From assembly GCA_902795555.1 (NCBI GenBank), contig CADBLV010000069.1:1-8752 (forward strand): DNA of 8,752 bases, read 5' to 3'. The DNA comes from an uncultured Eubacteriales bacterium. Its GTDB lineage: Bacteria > Bacillota_A > Clostridia > Christensenellales > Aristaeellaceae. Positions 5,475 through 8,752 of this stretch are shown here, piece after piece. The notes beneath the pieces are model-generated. The model had not been told where the DNA came from and searched no databases. It worked only from the letters and a program-made list of their open reading frames with translations. The first letter of the stretch is position 1. Every line of letters starts with the position of its first letter. The position numbers and the translations under genes are program-made.

Positions 5475-7052
5475 TTATTTGATATAGTCAAGAGCGCTCT
5501 GGGCAGAGATTCTGCCGAAGATCACGAAATCTGCCACCGCGTTGCCGCCCAGCCGGTTGCCGCCGTGGACGCCTCCGGTAACCTCACCTGCGGCGAAGAG
5601 ACCGGGGATGGCTTTTCCTTCGGTGTTGATCACCTGTGCTGACGCGTCGATCTTCACGCCGCCCATGGTATGATGGATACCGGGAGCAACTTTGATGGCG
5701 TAATACGGCGGGGTCGTCAGGTCGGCATTCATGCCGGTGGTGCGCTCGAAGAGGGGATCCCTCTGATTCTTCACAGCTTCGTTCCAGTCCGCCAGTGTTT
5801 TGGACAGTACAGCGGGATCAATGCCCAGCTGCTCTGCAAGGCCTTCAATGGTGTCGGCCTGAACGGTCAGCTCAGCTTTAACGTATTTTTCAATGGCCTT
5901 CAGATTATCCCTCAGATGCTGGTCGAAGATGATATAGGCATACTGTCCTTCCTGGGCAAGCTCCGCCGCGGATACCGCGTCGCGGGTCAGCAGTTCGTTG
6001 GTAAAACGCTCGCCCTGCTGGTTGACCAGGATCGCGCCGTCGCCGCGGACGGATTCGGTAATCAACATGGATGTGGACTGTTCCACGGTGGGATGCAGCT
6101 GAATCTGCTCGATGTCTACCAGCGCAGCGCCGATTTCCGAAGCCATCACGATGCCGTCGCCGGTTGCGCCGGGAGCATTGGTGGTGACCGTTCCGGCCAG
6201 ATCGGGCCGATATCCGGCGATCATTTCCAGATTGGCGCCGAAACCGCCGCAGGCCAGGATGACGGCTTTGCAGTTGAAGAGATACTCCGTATCCGCGCCT
6301 TCCGCGGCCACGCCGCAGATGGCACCGTCCTGATTCACGATCAGCTTTGTGGCAGTCGTGTTCAGCATGACTTCCACACCCAGCTCAGCCAGCTTCGCGG
6401 AGAACTTGTCTACCAGGTAGTTTCCGACGCCGGATCCGTCCGCGGGAGCATGGATGCGGTTGACGGAGGCACCGCCGGAGAACGAAATCTTCGGCAGGTC
6501 GGCACCGATGGAATCCAGCCAGTCAATGGCATCGGAAGAGGCGTTTGCCAGCGTTGCGACCAGCGTGGGATCGTTGAGCGCATGGCCGCCCTTCATGGTA
6601 TCCGCTGCGAACAGGGCCTTGGAATCCTCGATCCCCTGTTCCTTCTGATAATGCGTTTCCGCAGCATTCATGCCGCCGGTGGCCTTGACGGTGTTGCCGC
6701 CTACATAAGGCATCTTTTCAAGGAGAACGAAGTTGGCTCCGGCCTGCTGGGCCATGATGGCAGCCGTCATACCCGCGCCGCCTGCGCCGATGATGACGAT
6801 ATCTGTGTCAATGGTTTTGCTGGCCTTCGGTCCGACTTTATCCCCGGTATCTTTGCGGTTGGCATCCAGGACTGCGATATCCGCGCCTGCAGCTGTCAGG
6901 GCTTCGGTGACCGCTGTAATGATGGCGGTGCTGGTGATGGTGGCGCCGCTGACCGCGTCTACATTGGGCGTCTGTGCGTTTAAGATGGCATCGGCCATCA
7001 TGCCGGCGGCCGTTCCGCCGAGCTCGGGTGTTTCGCCTGTGGCATCGATCAC
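5475..7052 (-). CDS. Flavocytochrome c/fumarate reductase-type flavoprotein, N-terminally truncated
   Basis: The open frame gives 525 residues from a nominal GTG at 7052. Residues 1-55 are only the end of an FMN-binding domain: DAVSGATITS (32-41) is the motif where FMN is joined to threonine by ApbE-type transferases. Residues 84-525 are a full FAD-binding reductase: GAGGAGM (89-95), LLEKMPYVGGNT (110-121), QLHPT with H320, E333 and R336 in ESVRGDG, R357 in TRD, H460-H461 and R500 in GGNRLGGNA. These match, by my alignment from memory, the His365, Glu378, Arg381, Arg402, His504 and Arg544 of Shewanella fumarate reductase. No CXXCH haem motif exists, so electrons would come through FMN. The signal peptide and first FMN-domain strands expected upstream are absent: TGA at 7061-7059 closes the frame and no ribosome binding site precedes the GTG. 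It is probably a broken gene or an assembly join. The natural acceptor may be fumarate or another unsaturated acid. Confidence 0.85.
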   Translation of the reverse strand: MIDATGETPELGGTAAGMMADAILNAQTPNVDAVSGATITSTAIITAVTEALTAAGADIAVLDANRKDTGDKVGPKASKTIDTDIVIIGAGGAGMTAAIMAQQAGANFVLLEKMPYVGGNTVKATGGMNAAETHYQKEQGIEDSKALFAADTMKGGHALNDPTLVATLANASSDAIDWLDSIGADLPKISFSGGASVNRIHAPADGSGVGNYLVDKFSAKLAELGVEVMLNTTATKLIVNQDGAICGVAAEGADTEYLFNCKAVILACGGFGANLEMIAGYRPDLAGTVTTNAPGATGDGIVMASEIGAALVDIEQIQLHPTVEQSTSMLITESVRGDGAILVNQQGERFTNELLTRDAVSAAELAQEGQYAYIIFDQHLRDNLKAIEKYVKAELTVQADTIEGLAEQLGIDPAVLSKTLADWNEAVKNQRDPLFERTTGMNADLTTPPYYAIKVAPGIHHTMGGVKIDASAQVINTEGKAIPGLFAAGEVTGGVHGGNRLGGNAVADFVIFGRISAQSALDYIK

Positions 7053-7053
7053 C

Positions 7054-7086
7054 AGGGTTCAACAGGCAAGGAAAATTTTGAACCCT
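7054..7086. repeat. Perfect 9-bp inverted repeat at the flavoprotein breakpoint
   Basis: AGGGTTCAA (7054-7062) and TTGAACCCT (7078-7086) are exact reverse complements around a 15-base spacer. No T-run follows on either strand, so it is not an intrinsic terminator. The left arm contains the TGA that closes the truncated flavoprotein frame, and the right arm ends on the first base of the -35 box of the plus-strand promoter. It may be an operator for that promoter or a mark of a rearrangement. Confidence 0.6.
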
Positions 7087-7114
7087 TGACCCATTCCCGG
7101 GAAAATGTTATAAT
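7086..7114 (+). promoter_or_regulatory. Near-consensus housekeeping-sigma promoter for the GGDEF/EAL gene
   Basis: TTGACC (7086-7091) and a perfect TATAAT (7109-7114) are separated by 17 bases, the best promoter in the window. Transcription would start near 7121, leaving about 44 bases of 5' UTR with AAAGGAG (7150-7156) before the TTG start at 7165. Confidence 0.85.
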
Positions 7115-7164
7115 ACAACTGCTACAAGCGTTTTAAACACCCCTTCAGGAAAGGAGTTGTTTTC

Positions 7165-8752
7165 TTGAGGCTGGCTTTCGGAATCATTTTTTCAGTGATC
7201 ATCATCGCGATGGTTCTGTGCGCGAGGATCGCTAAGAATTCCGGAAAGCGAATGGGATTCGCTGCCGCCTGTTTGCTTGCGGCTTTAATTCTGCCGATGG
7301 CCGGGAACGGGATGATCATTGTTTCCGGAAACAGAACTCTTTCACTGATCGGTTGCTATATGTACTATCTCGGGCTGGATCTTTCGATCGGAGCCCTGCT
7401 TTACTATACCTATGTTTACTGCCGGATGACCAGACAGGCAAAATGGTTTCGGAACGCAGCCTGCGCACTCCTGATGGTGGACATGGTCCAGCTGCTGCTG
7501 AACCCTTTCCTGCATCATGCGTTTGAAATCACCGAAATCGAAGTTGACGGATTCCCGTATTATAAGATGATTCCTCACCTGGGGCAGCAGTTTCACCGGG
7601 TCGTCGATTATCTGATTCTTGCCGGCATTATGGTTATCTTTATCATCCGGCTGGTCCGGGCGCCGCGTTTACAGGCGGAGCGATACTGGGTGATTCTGGT
7701 CACACTGATTGTGGTGACCGCCTGGGAGACCGTCTATATTTTCTCCGGTTCCCCGGTCGACCGGTCCATGATCGGCTTCGGTGTATTCGGCCTGCTGAAT
7801 TTTTACTTTTCTCTGTATTACCGTCCGATGCGGCTGCTGGATCGGATGCTCAGCGGCATGGTTTCCGGGCTGGAAAACCCTGTGTATTTCTTTGACGAGA
7901 GCAAGCACTGTATCTGGATGAACCGGGCGGGAGGACGATTCATCGGCCTGGAAGAGCATGAACTGGAAGAAGCCGAAATGCGCCTTAAAAAAGAATTCGG
8001 GGGCCTTCTTCCCGGCCTGGCCGAATGGAAGGATCATCTGACCATTGAACAGAACGGAGAAAAACGGTATATCGAACTGACGAAACAGCCCCTGATGAAT
8101 TCCGGGCGGAAGATGGATGGCTTCTATTTCCATATCCATGACATGACAGAGGAGCGGCGCGCTGCTGAGCAGGAACTGTTCAATGCCCGGCATGATCAGC
8201 TGACAGGGCTGTTTAACCGGGATTATCTGTATGAGCGCACCAGAGAACTGCTGGCCGAAAACCCTGAAGAGGCTTATCTGATTATCACCGCGGAGATCAC
8301 CGATCTGAAAGTGATTAACGACCTGTACGGGAATGCCTTCGGAGATCGGGCGCTGAAATTCGCAGCGGAATGGCTGCGCAGCAACGAAGATGTGAATAAA
8401 GGCGGTGTTTACGGTCGCCTGGGCGGCGACAGCTTCGGGGCATGCCTCCCGGAAAAGGATTTCCGGCTGGAAAGGATGGAATACGCGCTTTCCCATCTGA
8501 CGGTCTTCGAGGGGGAAACAAAATACCGGATGCTGATCCATGCCGGTATATACCGGGTCGAGGACATGAGCACGGAGGCTTCCGTCATGTATGACCGTGC
8601 CGTGCTGGCACTGGAAGGCATCAAGGATGATTATCATTACCACACAGCCTGGTATGAACAATCCATGCGCTATCATGTCGTCACAAACCGGCGAATCTCC
8701 GAAGAGCTTACCGCGGCGATTGCGGACGGGCAGATTCAGCCATGGCTGCAGC
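7165..8752 (+). CDS. 7TM-PAS-GGDEF-EAL signalling protein with degenerate GGDEF (runs off right edge)
   Basis: My translation from TTG at 7165 is open to the window end, 529 residues. TTG is chosen because AAAGGAG (7150-7156) lies eight bases upstream. Residues 1-220 contain seven hydrophobic segments (about 3-20, 31-52, 59-86, 97-115, 146-165, 173-193, 200-219), like the 7TM sensor domain of some histidine kinases and cyclases. A PAS-like domain follows (about 228-335; GLENPVYFFDESKHCIWMN). A GGDEF domain starts at HDQLTGLFNRDYL (343). Its signature reads GGDSF (420-424) rather than GGDEF, and the metal-binding DxDxFK site reads EITDLK (377-382); no RxxD inhibitory site is seen. Cyclase activity is therefore doubtful. 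The last residues, RRISEELTAAIADGQIQPWL, match the opening of an EAL phosphodiesterase domain, which lies mostly outside. The likely role is membrane sensing linked to c-di-GMP breakdown. Confidence 0.9.
   Translation, partial: MRLAFGIIFSVIIIAMVLCARIAKNSGKRMGFAAACLLAALILPMAGNGMIIVSGNRTLSLIGCYMYYLGLDLSIGALLYYTYVYCRMTRQAKWFRNAACALLMVDMVQLLLNPFLHHAFEITEIEVDGFPYYKMIPHLGQQFHRVVDYLILAGIMVIFIIRLVRAPRLQAERYWVILVTLIVVTAWETVYIFSGSPVDRSMIGFGVFGLLNFYFSLYYRPMRLLDRMLSGMVSGLENPVYFFDESKHCIWMNRAGGRFIGLEEHELEEAEMRLKKEFGGLLPGLAEWKDHLTIEQNGEKRYIELTKQPLMNSGRKMDGFYFHIHDMTEERRAAEQELFNARHDQLTGLFNRDYLYERTRELLAENPEEAYLIITAEITDLKVINDLYGNAFGDRALKFAAEWLRSNEDVNKGGVYGRLGGDSFGACLPEKDFRLERMEYALSHLTVFEGETKYRMLIHAGIYRVEDMSTEASVMYDRAVLALEGIKDDYHYHTAWYEQSMRYHVVTNRRISEELTAAIADGQIQPWLQ

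Noticed and set aside
5670..6983. 437-residue plus-strand open frame opposite the flavoprotein gene
   Set aside because: It is an antisense shadow of a GC-rich coding sequence: no ribosome binding site, no recognisable domain, while the minus strand shows clear FAD-protein motifs.
7669..8676. 335-residue minus-strand frame opposite the GGDEF gene
   Set aside because: The plus strand has a promoter, ribosome binding site, membrane segments and GGDEF landmarks; this frame has none.

Overview
The window looks like chromosomal DNA of a mid-GC Firmicute, most likely a gut- or rumen-type clostridium. The reasons are strong AGGAGG-type ribosome binding sites, GTG and TTG starts, a clostridial-style OmpR/kinase pair, a MepA-like MATE transporter, an FMN/FAD reductase without haem motifs, and 'GAACCGTCCC' stem-loop repeats of a kind I recall from Firmicute intergenic regions. 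The genus cannot be fixed from the sequence. There are no rRNA, tRNA, phage or CRISPR features.

Layout. (1) Positions 1-1499, minus strand: a two-component operon. An extended -10 promoter and a 9-bp hairpin lead into a small reading frame split by one in-frame TAG. That frame overlaps the OmpR-type response regulator by ATGA, and the regulator overlaps the sensor kinase by ATGA; the kinase runs off the left edge. (2) Positions 1550-2990, plus strand: a repeat carrying a promoter-like -10 box and a stem-loop, then a MATE efflux transporter. (3) Positions 2991-3395: a non-coding stretch with 3.4 copies of a 39-bp tandem repeat and two more copies of the promoter/stem-loop repeat. (4) Positions 3396-5382, plus strand: an FMN-dependent alpha-hydroxy-acid oxidase-like protein and a threonine aldolase-family PLP enzyme, probably one operon, ending at a strong terminator (5397-5448) that may work in both directions. 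(5) Positions 5475-7058, minus strand: a flavocytochrome c/fumarate reductase-type flavoprotein whose 5' end is missing; homology stops at a TGA inside a perfect 9-bp inverted repeat. (6) Positions 7086-8752, plus strand: a near-consensus promoter and a 7TM-PAS-GGDEF-EAL(start) signalling protein with a degenerate GGDEF motif, cut by the right edge.

How it fits together. The genes are separate small units: signal sensing at both ends (two-component system, c-di-GMP-type protein), one exporter, and two redox/amino-acid units in the middle. No defence system or mobile element with its own transposase is visible. The most unusual material is between genes: three copies of a repeat whose stem sequences differ but keep pairing around a conserved CCGTCCC loop, two of them placed as promoter and 5' UTR of downstream genes; the TAG-split small frame coupled to the response regulator; and the decapitated flavoprotein gene at an inverted repeat.
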